NCBI RefSeq assembly: GCF_018614095.1
Contig: NZ_JAGGOY010000074.1
Coordinates: 1 to 34,597 of the forward strand
Source: Streptomyces sp. ISL-87
Lineage (GTDB): Bacteria > Actinomycetota > Actinomycetes > Streptomycetales > Streptomycetaceae
Reading direction: 5' to 3'
DNA: 34,597 nucleotides
Both the position numbers and the translations under genes were made by a program. Below, in pieces: positions 1-6,939 of this stretch; position 1 is the first letter of the stretch, and the number at the start of each line of letters is the position of its first letter. Under the pieces are notes generated by a model. The model saw only the letters and a program-made list of their open reading frames with translations, ran no database searches and was not told the origin of the DNA.

Positions 1-90
1 GACCGCTACTCGCACACGGAGTTCGAGGCCGCCTTCGACGAGGCGTCGACCGCCCGCAGCGGCAAGATCATCCTGGACTGGACGGCGTAA
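1..90 (+). CDS. tdh: L-threonine 3-dehydrogenase, C-terminal end only
   Basis: The window opens inside a reading frame that ends at a TAA at 88-90. The visible 29 residues finish in a KIILDWTA tail, which matches the C-terminus of zinc-dependent L-threonine 3-dehydrogenases (GKIVLDWT-type ending). The family oxidises L-threonine to 2-amino-3-ketobutyrate with NAD+. The next gene downstream is kbl, which uses that product, and this order is the classical threonine degradation pair. The catalytic domain lies outside the window, so the assignment rests on the short tail plus context. The 205-nt gap to kbl is long for strict co-translation but compatible with one transcript. Confidence 0.8.
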   Translation, partial: DRYSHTEFEAAFDEASTARSGKIILDWTA

Positions 91-130
91 CAGCGCCTTC
101 GGGCCGTCAGGATCCTCCAGGTCCCGCTGG

Positions 131-157
131 CCCTTCCGGCCCTTCCGGCCCTTCCGG
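131..157. repeat. 9-bp tandem repeat, three perfect copies
   Basis: The unit CCCTTCCGG occurs three times head to tail in the tdh-kbl spacer. It is flanked on both sides by a CCGCTGG-like sequence, so the block may be part of a slightly larger degenerate repeat. No coding function is visible. Confidence 0.85.
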
Positions 158-295
158 CCCCGCTGGTCCGTCCCTTTTGGGCTTCCGGGGCCCCTGAACC
201 ATTTCCCTCCGGCCGGGCCCCGCCCACCCTCCCCCCTCCGCGGGGCCCGGCCCCCTCCCTCCGCCGCCGCACCAGGAGAAAGAGAGCACCGCACC

Positions 296-1498
296 ATGTT
301 CGAGACCGTCCGTGAGGACCTGCGCTCCACCCTCGACGAGATCCGTTCCGCCGGCCTGCACAAGCCCGAGCGCGTCATCGGCACCCCGCAGAGCGCCTCC
401 GTGGGCGTCACCTCGGGCGGTACCGCCGGCGAGGTCCTCAACTTCTGCGCCAACAACTACCTCGGGCTCGCCGACCACCCCGAGGTGGTCGCCGCGGCGA
501 AGGACGCGCTGGACCGCTGGGGCTACGGGATGGCCTCGGTCCGCTTCATCTGCGGCACCCAGGAGGTGCACAAGGAGCTGGAGGCGCGGCTGTCGGCGTT
601 CCTCGGCCAGGAGGACACGATCCTCTACTCCTCCTGCTTCGACGCGAACGGCGGCGTCTTCGAGACGCTGCTCGGCGCCGAGGACGCGGTGATCTCCGAC
701 GCCCTCAACCACGCCTCGATCATCGACGGCATCCGCCTGTCCAAGGCCCGCCGCTACCGCTACGCCAACCGCGACCTCGGCGAGCTGGAGGCCCGGCTCA
801 AGGAGTCCCAGGACGCCCGCCGCCGCCTGATCGTCACGGACGGCGTGTTCTCCATGGACGGATACGTCGCGCCGCTCGCGGAGATCTGCGACCTGGCCGA
901 GCGCTACGACGCCATGGTCATGGTCGACGACTCGCACGCCGTCGGCTTCGTCGGCCCCGGCGGGCGCGGCACGCCGGAACTGCACGGGGTCATGGACCGC
1001 GTCGACATCATCACCGGCACCCTGGGCAAGGCCCTGGGCGGCGCCTCCGGTGGCTACGTCGCGGCGCGTGCCGAGATCGTCGAGCTGCTGCGCCAGCGTT
1101 CGCGTCCGTACCTCTTCTCGAACTCGCTCGCCCCGGTGATCGCGGCGGCCTCGCTCAAGGTGCTCGACCTGCTGGAGTCGGCGGGTGACCTGCGCGAGCA
1201 GCTCGCGGCCAACACCTCGCTCTTCCGTACGAAGATGACCGAGGCCGGTTTCGAGATCCTGCCCGGCGACCACGCCATCGCCCCGGTGATGATCGGCGAC
1301 GCGGCGGAGGCGGCCAGGATGGCGGAGCTGCTGCTGGAGCGCGGAGTGTACGTGATCGGCTTCTCGTACCCCGTGGTCCCGCTGGGCGCGGCGCGCATCC
1401 GCGTGCAGCTTTCGGCGGCCCACTCCACCGCGGACGTCGAGCGCGCGGTGGCGGCCTTCATCGACGCCCGCGCGGCGCTGGCGGCGTCGGGGGCCTGA
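296..1498 (+). CDS. kbl: Glycine C-acetyltransferase (2-amino-3-ketobutyrate CoA ligase)
   Basis: This 400-residue PLP enzyme converts 2-amino-3-oxobutyrate and CoA to glycine and acetyl-CoA, the second step of threonine catabolism after Tdh. Length and sequence fit the alpha-oxoamine synthase family. Visible landmarks are the LNFCANNYLG segment near residue 45, the SVRFICGTQ stretch near 80, the cofactor-binding DDSHAVGF motif near 205 and the Schiff-base lysine in TLGKALGG near 240. The ATG at 296 is preceded by AGGAGA about 20 nt upstream, with further purine-rich sequence (AAAGAGAG) closer in. It follows tdh on the same strand, so the two very likely act as one pathway. The last codons (RAALAASGA) lie in a DNA segment echoed twice downstream (see the repeat at 1463-1664). 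Confidence 0.97.
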   Translation: MFETVREDLRSTLDEIRSAGLHKPERVIGTPQSASVGVTSGGTAGEVLNFCANNYLGLADHPEVVAAAKDALDRWGYGMASVRFICGTQEVHKELEARLSAFLGQEDTILYSSCFDANGGVFETLLGAEDAVISDALNHASIIDGIRLSKARRYRYANRDLGELEARLKESQDARRRLIVTDGVFSMDGYVAPLAEICDLAERYDAMVMVDDSHAVGFVGPGGRGTPELHGVMDRVDIITGTLGKALGGASGGYVAARAEIVELLRQRSRPYLFSNSLAPVIAAASLKVLDLLESAGDLREQLAANTSLFRTKMTEAGFEILPGDHAIAPVMIGDAAEAARMAELLLERGVYVIGFSYPVVPLGAARIRVQLSAAHSTADVERAVAAFIDARAALAASGA

Positions 1499-1664
1499 GC
1501 CGAGCGGCCTCTGGCGCGCGCGGTGTCGGCGGGGTCGGGGGTTCTGAGCGGGCTGAGTGGCTCCCGTGGCCTCCGATGCCCGCGCGGCGCCGGGGGCCTG
1601 GGCGGGCTGAGCGACCTCTGACGCTCGCGCGGCGCTAGCGGCCTCAGGGCCCTGAGCGGCCTGG
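1463..1664. repeat. Three degenerate copies of the kbl 3' end
   Basis: A segment of about 40 bp beginning GACGCCCGCGCGGCGCTGG, which encodes the last residues of Kbl and its stop codon (1463-1500), is echoed by a diverged copy from 1575 (GATGCCCGCGCGGCGCC...) and another from 1620 (GACGCTCGCGCGGCGCTAG...). Each copy ends in a GGCCTGAG/GGCTGAG-like stretch and a following GACCTCTG or GGCCTG. The downstream copies have no start and no coding role, so this looks like local duplication followed by drift. Confidence 0.6.
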
Positions 1665-1723
1665 TGTGCTTACCCGGCCGCCTGCCCCTGCCCCTGGCCT
1701 TCGGCCGCCTGCCCCCGGCTTCC

Positions 1724-1837
1724 GGCCCCTGGCCTCCGGCCCCTGGCCTCCGGCCCCTGGCCTCCGGCCCCCGGCCTCCGGCCGCCTTCGGCCTGCCTCC
1801 GGTCCCCGGGCCCTGGCCTCCGGTCCCCGGGCCCCGG
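1724..1837. repeat. Intergenic tandem repeats, 14-bp x4 and 21-bp x2
   Basis: The 14-bp unit GGCCCCTGGCCTCC occurs at 1724, 1738, 1752 and 1766, the last copy with one T-to-C change. A second array follows with a 21-bp unit starting CCTCCGGTCCCCGGG at 1796 and 1817 with one mismatch. Both are built on the same CCTCCGG core. Neither period nor composition suggests a protein-coding repeat. Confidence 0.85.
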
Positions 1838-1897
1838 CCGCTCAGACCCCGGCTTCCGGCGCCCGGCCTCCGGCTTCCGGGGTCTGAGCGGCTGGGG
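1832..1897. other. Long perfect inverted repeat (possible terminator or extruding hairpin)
   Basis: The arms 1832-1852 and 1877-1897 pair over 21 positions with a single G-U wobble, including 15 contiguous perfect pairs (CCGCTCAGACCCCGG with its complement). The 24-nt loop is GC-rich. No T-run follows. It lies 64 bp upstream of the LysR start. It could end transcription coming from kbl, act as a structured barrier, or be a trace of an inverted duplication. Confidence 0.75.
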
Positions 1898-1949
1898 AGT
1901 CTGTGCAGGCTGCGGGGCCTGGGCGGGTGGAGTGGGCTGTGGGGCCTGC

Positions 1950-1955
1950 GAGAAT
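1950..1955 (+). promoter_or_regulatory. Probable -10 element of a leaderless LysR transcript
   Basis: GAGAAT lies six bases before the GTG at 1962 and no Shine-Dalgarno sequence can fit between them. This is the geometry of an actinobacterial leaderless gene, in which transcription would begin at the start codon. No convincing -35 is visible. Confidence 0.5.
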
Positions 1956-1961
1956 GGCGGG

Positions 1962-2876
1962 GTGATCGACCCCCGCCGGCTGCGCATCCTGCGAGCCGTG
2001 GCGGACCACCGTACGGTGACCGCCGCGGCCGCAGCCCTGTACCTCACCCCCTCCGCCGTCTCCCAGCAGCTCGCGGCGCTGGAGCAGGAGACCGGGCACG
2101 TGCTGCTGACCCGCAGCGGCCGCGGTGTACGGCTCACCGCGGCCGGCGAGATCCTGGTCGGGCACGCACACGAGGTGCTGGCCCAGCTGGAGCGCGCGGA
2201 GGCCGAACTCGCCGCGTACGCGGGCGGCTCGGCCGGCGAGGTCACGGTGGCCGCCTTCGCGACCGGCATCGCGGAGGTGCTGGCGCCGGCCATCGCACGG
2301 CTCGCGCAGGACCACCCGGGAATCCGGCTGCGCGTGCGCGACGCCGAGGGCGACCAGAGCCTGCCGCTGCTCCTGGACGGCGAAGCCGACCTCGCGTTGG
2401 CGGTCGAGTACCGCGGCGCCCCCGGCGCGGACGACGGGCGGCTGTCCGTCCTCCCCCTGTACGCCGAGCCCTTCGACGCGGTGCTGCCCTCGGGGCATCC
2501 CCTCGCCGATCTCCCCGCGGTGTCGCTGGCAGACCTGTCCGACTCGGACTGGGTGGGCCAGTACCCGGGCAACCCCTGCCATGACGTGACCCTGCTGGCA
2601 TGCGAACTGGCGGGCTTCCAGCCCCGATTCGCCCACTCCTCCGACGACTTCCGGGCTGTGACGGCGCTTGTGGGCGCGGGGGCCGGCGTGGCCCTGGTCC
2701 CGCGTTCGGCGCTGCGGGGCATGGACCTCAAGGAGGTCCAGGTCAGGCCGGTGGCCGGGCCGGCCGCCACCCGACGGGTGTTCGCCGCCACCCGTCGCGG
2801 CGCCGAATCGCACCCGCTGATCGCCCCGGTGCTGGCCGCCCTGGCCCGCGAGGCGGAGCGCCTCCCCGAACACTGA
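1962..2876 (+). CDS. LysR-family transcriptional regulator
   Basis: A 304-residue LysR-type regulator, the usual family length. The N-terminal winged helix-turn-helix is clear (LRILRAVADHRTVTAAAAALYLTPSAVSQQLAALE, residues about 7-41), followed by a periplasmic-binding-like effector domain to the C-terminus. The GTG at 1962 is preferred over the in-frame GTG at 1932 because the family normally begins within a few residues of the HTH, and because a -10-like hexamer sits six bases upstream. Its usual partner, a divergent target gene, is missing: upstream is repeat DNA and kbl in the same direction, downstream a convergent hydrolase. The regulated gene and the effector cannot be read from the sequence. 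Confidence 0.92.
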   Translation: MIDPRRLRILRAVADHRTVTAAAAALYLTPSAVSQQLAALEQETGHVLLTRSGRGVRLTAAGEILVGHAHEVLAQLERAEAELAAYAGGSAGEVTVAAFATGIAEVLAPAIARLAQDHPGIRLRVRDAEGDQSLPLLLDGEADLALAVEYRGAPGADDGRLSVLPLYAEPFDAVLPSGHPLADLPAVSLADLSDSDWVGQYPGNPCHDVTLLACELAGFQPRFAHSSDDFRAVTALVGAGAGVALVPRSALRGMDLKEVQVRPVAGPAATRRVFAATRRGAESHPLIAPVLAALAREAERLPEH

Positions 2877-2892
2877 GCCCGCCCGCCCCGCT

Positions 2893-3039
2893 TGCTCGGT
2901 GTCGGGCCGGTCCTGTCCGTTCGGTGCCGACCCGCCCCGTCTGCTCGGTGTCGGGCCGGTCCTGTCCGTTCGGTGCCGACCCGCCCCGTTTGCTCGGTGT
3001 CGGGCCGGTCCCGTCCGTTCGGCGCCCGCCCTGTCCGCT
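2893..3039. repeat. 49-bp tandem minisatellite, about three copies
   Basis: A 49-bp unit starting TGCTCGGTGTCGGGCCGG begins at 2893, 2942 and 2991. The first two copies are nearly identical and the third diverges in its second half. Shorter related words (GTCCGTTCGG, GTCCGCTCGG, GCCGGGCCGGTCC) continue to about 3057. The period is not a multiple of three and the block lies between convergent genes (the LysR gene and the hydrolase), so it is non-coding. Confidence 0.9.
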
Positions 3040-3098
3040 CGGCGCCGGGCCGGTCCCGCCCCCGCTCGTGCCCGCCCGGTTCGCCTGCCCGAGCTGCG

Positions 3099-3800
3099 TC
3101 AGCCCGCCGCGGCCGCGTCCAGCAGGATCCGCGCCAGCTCACGCGGCTGGGAGAACATCGGCCAGTGACCGGTGTCCATCGTCACCAGCCGCCACTGATC
3201 GCCCGTCAGCAGCCGCGCCAAGTCGGAGTTCGGCTCATCGCCGTCGAGCAGGCATTTCACGTACGTCGCCGGAAGCCCGCCGAGCGGGCGCGCCAGCACG
3301 GCCGGCTCGGTCAGTGTGGAGCCCGGATGCGGTGTCGTGCGGCTCACGATCCGGGAGATCTGCTCATCGGTGAGGCCTTGACCCGCGTAGTCGGTCGCGC
3401 TCGGCGGCGTCCAGAAGCCGCCACTGCGGGCCATCGACGCCTCGACGACCGCCCGGCCGTCCGGCCAGGACGACACGAACGACGCACCGTCGGCGGGGAT
3501 GTTGGCGTCGACGAACACGACGCGTGCCAGCCGACCGCCGATCCGCTCGGCGGCCTGACCGACCGGAATGCCCGAGTAGCTGTGCCCGACCAGGACGACG
3601 TCACGAAGATCAAGGCGTTCGACCTCGTCGACGATCTCCCGCACGTGGGTCTGCTGCCCGGCCGGCGCACCCTGTCGCTCCGCAAGGCCGGACAACGTCA
3701 ACGCATGCGTGCCGTGGCCGGCCGCACGGAGATCCGGCACCACCTCGTCCCATGCCCAGGATCCGAGCCACGCGCCCGCCACCAATACGAAGTTCACCAT
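3099..3800 (-). CDS. Alpha/beta-fold hydrolase (small esterase type)
   Basis: A 233-residue single-domain hydrolase of the EstP/plant-methylesterase-like group. It opens directly on the first strand (NFVLVAGAWLGSWAW, the oxyanion-region motif), carries the nucleophile elbow VLVGHSYSG near residue 75, and has a late catalytic-His motif (TGHWPMFSQP). No signal peptide is visible, so it is probably cytoplasmic. The ATG at 3800 is chosen because the fold starts there. The longer in-frame extension would translate a short tandem repeat, and TACGGT sits six bases upstream as a leaderless -10. Substrate unknown; relatives act on small carboxylic esters. It stands alone between two repeat arrays. Confidence 0.85.
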   Translation of the reverse strand: MVNFVLVAGAWLGSWAWDEVVPDLRAAGHGTHALTLSGLAERQGAPAGQQTHVREIVDEVERLDLRDVVLVGHSYSGIPVGQAAERIGGRLARVVFVDANIPADGASFVSSWPDGRAVVEASMARSGGFWTPPSATDYAGQGLTDEQISRIVSRTTPHPGSTLTEPAVLARPLGGLPATYVKCLLDGDEPNSDLARLLTGDQWRLVTMDTGHWPMFSQPRELARILLDAAAAG

Positions 3801-3806
3801 GGCCGC

Positions 3807-3812
3807 ACCGTA
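3807..3812 (-). promoter_or_regulatory. Probable -10 element of the hydrolase gene
   Basis: On the minus strand TACGGT (TANNNT form) lies six bases before the ATG at 3800 with no Shine-Dalgarno sequence. This supports a leaderless message and the shorter start. Confidence 0.45.
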
Positions 3813-3825
3813 GCGGAGGCGTCTG

Positions 3826-3919
3826 ACAATCCCGGGTCCCACAATCCCCGGGTCCCACAATCCCCGGGTCCCACAATCCCGGGGTCCGACAACCCGGGGC
3901 CCCACAATCCCGGCGCTCC
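3826..3919. repeat. 15-16-bp tandem repeat, six copies
   Basis: The unit ACAATCCCCGGGTCCC is repeated at about 3826, 3841, 3857, 3873, 3889 and 3904, with small changes and lengths of 15 or 16 bp. Each copy contains the palindrome CCCGGG or a near form. The array fills the space between the DeoR stop codon and the hydrolase promoter, abutting both. It has no spacers, so it is not a CRISPR array. Confidence 0.9.
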
Positions 3920-3921
3920 GC

Positions 3922-4701
3922 TCACACGCGTACGACCTCCACGCCCGCCGCGCGGAACGGCTCCGTGCCCGCGTCCGCCAGGCCGGTGTCCGTCACCAGG
4001 ACGTCCACCGAGGACGTCGCGCAGATGCGGGCGAAGGCGCGGACGCCGAGCTTGGTGGAGTCAGCCGCGATGATCACGCGGCGGGCGCGGTCGCAGAGCA
4101 GGCGGTTCATCGCCGCCTCGTCCTCGTGGCGGGTGGCCGCGCCGTCGGCCGGGTCGAAGGCGTCCACGCCGACGATCGCGGTGTCCACGGTGAGCTGCCC
4201 CAGCACCTCCTGGGCCAACGGGCCGGTCAGCTCGTACGACTGGGGGCGGGCCACCCCACCCGTCAGGACGATCTTGAACTGGGGCCTGATGACGAGTTCA
4301 CCCGCGATGTTGAGGGCGTTGGTGACCACGGTCAGCGCGGGCGAGCCGGTGGCGAGGTCGGCCCGGCCGGCGAGGGCGCGCGCGACCTCCGTCGTGGTGG
4401 TGCCGCCCGTCAGCCCGATCACCTCGCCGGGGGTGATCAGAGCCGCCACCGCCTCGCTGATCCGGCGCTTCTCGGCGGCGCGCCGTGACGTGCGGTATCG
4501 CAGGGGGAGTTCGTACGAGACTCCGTGCAGTACCGCCCCGCCGCGCGTGCGGACCAGCAGCTGCTGCTCGGCCAGCTGGTCGAGGTCGCGCCGGATGGTC
4601 GCGGCGGACACCCCGAGGGCCTCCGCCGCGGGCTCCACCTCCAGCTCGCCCCGCTCCACCAGCAGATCCAGCAGCGTCTGCCAGCGCTCCTTGCGGGTCA
4701 T
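3922..4701 (-). CDS. DeoR/GlpR-family sugar-phosphate-responsive repressor
   Basis: A 259-residue DeoR-family regulator of normal length. The N-terminal helix-turn-helix runs through residues about 6-55 (RWQTLLDLLVERGELEVEPAAEALGVSAATIRRDLDQL, with the family signature around ATIRRDL). The C-terminal DeoR sensor domain is present, with IGLTGGTTTTEVARAL near residue 95 and the VGVDAFDPADGAAT segment near 180. Family members bind phosphorylated sugars. It is divergent from the SIS isomerase/aldolase pair, making it the likely repressor of that operon and of itself, in the manner of AgaR or GatR. The ATG at 4701 has AAGGGGG seven bases upstream. Confidence 0.93.
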   Translation of the reverse strand: MTRKERWQTLLDLLVERGELEVEPAAEALGVSAATIRRDLDQLAEQQLLVRTRGGAVLHGVSYELPLRYRTSRRAAEKRRISEAVAALITPGEVIGLTGGTTTTEVARALAGRADLATGSPALTVVTNALNIAGELVIRPQFKIVLTGGVARPQSYELTGPLAQEVLGQLTVDTAIVGVDAFDPADGAATRHEDEAAMNRLLCDRARRVIIAADSTKLGVRAFARICATSSVDVLVTDTGLADAGTEPFRAAGVEVVRV

Positions 4702-4797
4702 CGGGCCGCCCCCTTCGGTGTGCGCCGGTGTCCGCCGGCTGCTCCATTGGCCTACCCGCCGACATTAACCCAGGCGATCAGGGCGTAAATGCTTGAA

Positions 4798-4836
4798 GTT
4801 GCGTGAAACTCACCGCTACGTTGCAGGAAAACGCAA
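4798..4836. promoter_or_regulatory. Candidate DeoR operator: twin direct repeats in the divergent region
   Basis: GTTGCGTGAAAC (4798-4809) and GTTGCAGGAAAA (4820-4831) are near-identical 12-mers 22 bp apart, about two helical turns. The second is part of an imperfect inverted repeat TTGC-N8-GCAA (4821-4836). They lie between the DeoR gene and the SIS gene, about 90-130 bp before the latter. Phased direct repeats are common for DeoR-family sites. Binding is inferred. Confidence 0.5.
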
Positions 4837-4924
4837 GAATGCAGAACGCAGCATGCAGGGCCGGAACGCACGACCGCAGAACCCGAGAACGCCGGGGAAG
4901 CACCCGCCACGCCAGGGAGCCGCC

Positions 4925-5827
4925 ATGAGTCACGTCGCGTACGAGTTGGGCACACAGCCGGAATGCTGGGAGCGGGCCGCCGAACTGGCCCCGGCCCAGC
5001 GGTCGGTGCTGCCGCAGCCCGGGGAGCGTACCGCGATCGTTGGGTGCGGGACCTCCTACTTCATGGCCCAGGCGGCTGCCGTGCTGCGCGAGGAGGCCGG
5101 GGAGGGCGAGACCGACGCCTTCCCCGCCTCGGAGTTCCCGCGCCACCGCCGCTACGACCGCGTCATCGCGCTCACCCGGTCCGGCACCACGACCGAAGTG
5201 CTGGACCTGCTGGCCGGGCTGCGGGACGCGGGAGTACCCACGACCGCGGTCATCGGGGATCCGGCGACGCCGGTGATTTCCCTCGCGGACGAGCTCGTCG
5301 TGCTCGACTTCGCCGATGAACGGTCCGTCGTACAGACCCGGTTCGCCACCACTGCCCTGACCCTGCTCCGGGCCCACGTGGGCCGGCACGACCCGGGGGT
5401 CGTCGCCGACGCCCGGACGGCTCTGGCGGAGGCGTTGCCCGCGGAGCTGGAGAGCCGGGGGCAGTTCACCTTCCTCGGGCGCGGCTGGAGTGTGGGGCTC
5501 GCGAACGAGGCCGCGCTGAAGATGCGCGAGGCCTCCCTGTCGTGGGCCGAGTCGTATCCGGCGATGGAGTACCGGCACGGGCCCGTCAGCATCACCGGGC
5601 CCGGCACCGTCACCTGGTCGCTCGACGAGGCGCCGGAAGGGATCGCCGAGCAGGTGGTGGGGGCCGGCGCCCAGTGGGTGGCCGGGCGGCTCGACCCGCT
5701 CGCCGAGCTGGTCCGGGTGCACCGGCTGGCCGTCGCCGTCGCCGCTCACCAGAAGCTGGACCCGGACGCGCCACGGAATCTGACCCGCTCGGTGATCCTC
5801 ACGACGGGAGAGGAGGCGGTCCGATGA
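4925..5827 (+). CDS. SIS-domain sugar isomerase/deaminase (AgaS- or GlmS-isomerase-like)
   Basis: A 300-residue double-SIS protein. The first phosphosugar-binding module has AIVGCGTSYFMAQAAA near residue 37 and ALTRSGTTTEVLDLL near 81. The second has FLGRGWSVGLANEAALKMREASL near 180 and the EYRHGPVSI motif near 216, typical of GlmS isomerase domains and amino-sugar deaminases. The protein probably isomerises and/or deaminates an amino-sugar phosphate such as galactosamine- or glucosamine-6-phosphate. The ATG at 4925 has AGGGAG five bases upstream; the longer frame has no ribosome site. Its stop overlaps the aldolase start (ATGA), so the two are translationally coupled. At 300 residues it is shorter than E. 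coli AgaS. The exact substrate is not fixed by sequence. Confidence 0.85.
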   Translation: MSHVAYELGTQPECWERAAELAPAQRSVLPQPGERTAIVGCGTSYFMAQAAAVLREEAGEGETDAFPASEFPRHRRYDRVIALTRSGTTTEVLDLLAGLRDAGVPTTAVIGDPATPVISLADELVVLDFADERSVVQTRFATTALTLLRAHVGRHDPGVVADARTALAEALPAELESRGQFTFLGRGWSVGLANEAALKMREASLSWAESYPAMEYRHGPVSITGPGTVTWSLDEAPEGIAEQVVGAGAQWVAGRLDPLAELVRVHRLAVAVAAHQKLDPDAPRNLTRSVILTTGEEAVR

Positions 5828-6660
5828 GCCTCGTTCCCGCCGGCACGCTCGTCCTGGAGGCGGCCGCCGCGGGCCGCGCCATCGCCGCGTTCAACATCAT
5901 CACCCTGGAGCACGCCGAGGCCGTCGTCGCGGGAGCCGAGGCGGCCGGGCTGCCGGTCATCCTGCAACTGAGCGAGAACGCCGTGAAGTTCAGGGGCGGG
6001 CAACTGCTCCCCATCTCCCGCGCGGCCGCCGCCTGCGCCGCGGAGGCCGCCGTTCCGGTGGGGCTGCACCTGGACCACGTCAAGAGCTCCGAGCTGCTCC
6101 GGCAAGCAGTGGACGCCGGGTTCAGCTCGGTGATGTACGACGCCGCCCAGCTGCCGTACGCCGAGAACCTGGAGGCGACCCGCTCCGCCGCCGACTGGGC
6201 GCATGCCAACGGCCTGTGGATCGAGGCGGAGCTGGGCGAGGTGGGCGGCAAGAACGGGGCCGCACCGCTGGATCCGCACGCGCCGGGAGCCCGTACCGAC
6301 CCGGAGGAGGCGCGGCGGTTCGTCGCCGACTCCGGGGTGGACGCGCTGGCCGTGGCCATCGGCAGCAGCCACGCCATGACCAGCCGGACCGCCGCCCTGG
6401 ACCACGCGCTGCTCGCCCGGCTGGCCAAGAGCGTGGACGCACCGCTGGTGCTGCACGGCTCCTCCGGCCTGCCGGACGGGGAACTCGCGGCGGCCGTGGC
6501 GGGCGGCATCCGCAAGGTCAACATCGGCACCGCGCTGAATGTGGCCATGACCGAAGCCATCCGCACCCACCTGACACCGGCGGACCCGCGCCCGTACCTC
6601 ACGGCCGCCCGTACGGCGATGACGGCGACGGCCGCGGCGATGATCGCAGCGCTGAACTGA
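5824..6660 (+). CDS. Class II ketose-bisphosphate aldolase (GatY/KbaY-like)
   Basis: A 278-residue zinc-dependent aldolase of the tagatose/fructose-bisphosphate group. All hallmark positions are present: the GLHLDHVKS motif (Asp and zinc-ligand His near residue 80), EAELGEVGG near 138, AIGSSHAM (second zinc His) near 178, LVLHGSSGLPD (third zinc His) near 209 and VNIGTALN near 232. It would cleave a ketose 1,6-bisphosphate to glyceraldehyde-3-phosphate and dihydroxyacetone phosphate. It starts inside the stop of the SIS gene (ATGA). Together with the divergent DeoR gene this resembles a minimal N-acetylgalactosamine/tagatose module, but no sugar-phosphate kinase, deacetylase or transporter is nearby. 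A short hairpin (GACCC/GGGTC) overlaps the stop codon. Confidence 0.9.
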   Translation: MSLVPAGTLVLEAAAAGRAIAAFNIITLEHAEAVVAGAEAAGLPVILQLSENAVKFRGGQLLPISRAAAACAAEAAVPVGLHLDHVKSSELLRQAVDAGFSSVMYDAAQLPYAENLEATRSAADWAHANGLWIEAELGEVGGKNGAAPLDPHAPGARTDPEEARRFVADSGVDALAVAIGSSHAMTSRTAALDHALLARLAKSVDAPLVLHGSSGLPDGELAAAVAGGIRKVNIGTALNVAMTEAIRTHLTPADPRPYLTAARTAMTATAAAMIAALN

Positions 6661-6808
6661 CCCGTAGGGGTCTTGTCGAGGTGGGTGGGTGGGCGGGGCG
6701 CGGGCGAAGGCGTCTGTGCGGCCTTCCCGGGCCGGTACCATGACAAACCACGCTTTCCGGTAGCGCGGAAGAACCGTTTGATCACGTTGAGTGACCGATA
6801 CCGTGATC

Positions 6809-6840
6809 ACCGTCGCGTTCCGAAACCGTCGCGTTCCGAA
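6809..6840. repeat. Perfect 16-bp tandem duplication in a promoter region
   Basis: ACCGTCGCGTTCCGAA occurs twice with no gap (6809-6824 and 6825-6840), just upstream of the short signal-peptide frame at 6853. It could be a duplicated operator half or a recent slippage event. Confidence 0.9.
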
Positions 6841-6852
6841 GGGGATCACCCC

Positions 6853-6939
6853 ATGCGTCTTCGCACCGCCGCCGTCGCCGCCGCCAGTGCCCTCGCCCTC
6901 CTCGTCACCGTCCCGGGCTCGGCCAGCGCTGTCTCCTGA
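6853..6939 (+). pseudogene. Remnant of a small secreted-protein gene (signal peptide only)
   Basis: A 28-codon frame encodes a textbook Sec signal peptide: a basic start (MRLRT), a hydrophobic core (AAVAAASALALLV) and an Ala-X-Ala cleavage site (ASA), and then stops two residues later. AAGGGG lies about ten bases before the ATG, so initiation signals are intact. A mature domain should follow the cleavage site, but the sequence continues as CCTGCCAGGGC-like repeats with no in-frame coding. The simplest reading is that the mature part was deleted. A functional 28-residue peptide is possible but less likely. Confidence 0.55.

Larger units (their letters stand above)
1499..1961. other. Gene-free spacer between kbl and the LysR gene
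   Basis: This 463-nt gap has no convincing gene. Open frames exist on both strands but consist of Pro/Gly/Arg/Ala low-complexity translation caused by GC-rich repeats. It holds, in order, the two diverged kbl-tail copies, a 14-bp and a 21-bp tandem repeat, a very long inverted repeat, and the probable promoter of the LysR gene. Confidence 0.7.

Noticed and set aside
1664..1887. Short plus-strand frames rich in PASGP/APGLRP repeats, which look like a structural or elastin-like protein
   Set aside because: The repeat is a 14-bp DNA unit (not a multiple of three), the reading frame drifts between copies, and no start signal is present.
1670..3142. A 490-codon minus-strand open frame across the LysR gene and two repeats
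   Set aside because: It translates tandem repeats (RADAARAG, RHRADGAG-like) and runs antisense to a textbook LysR gene.
3826..3919. Possible CRISPR array
   Set aside because: Units are 15-16 bp and abut each other with no unique spacers, and no cas genes are present.
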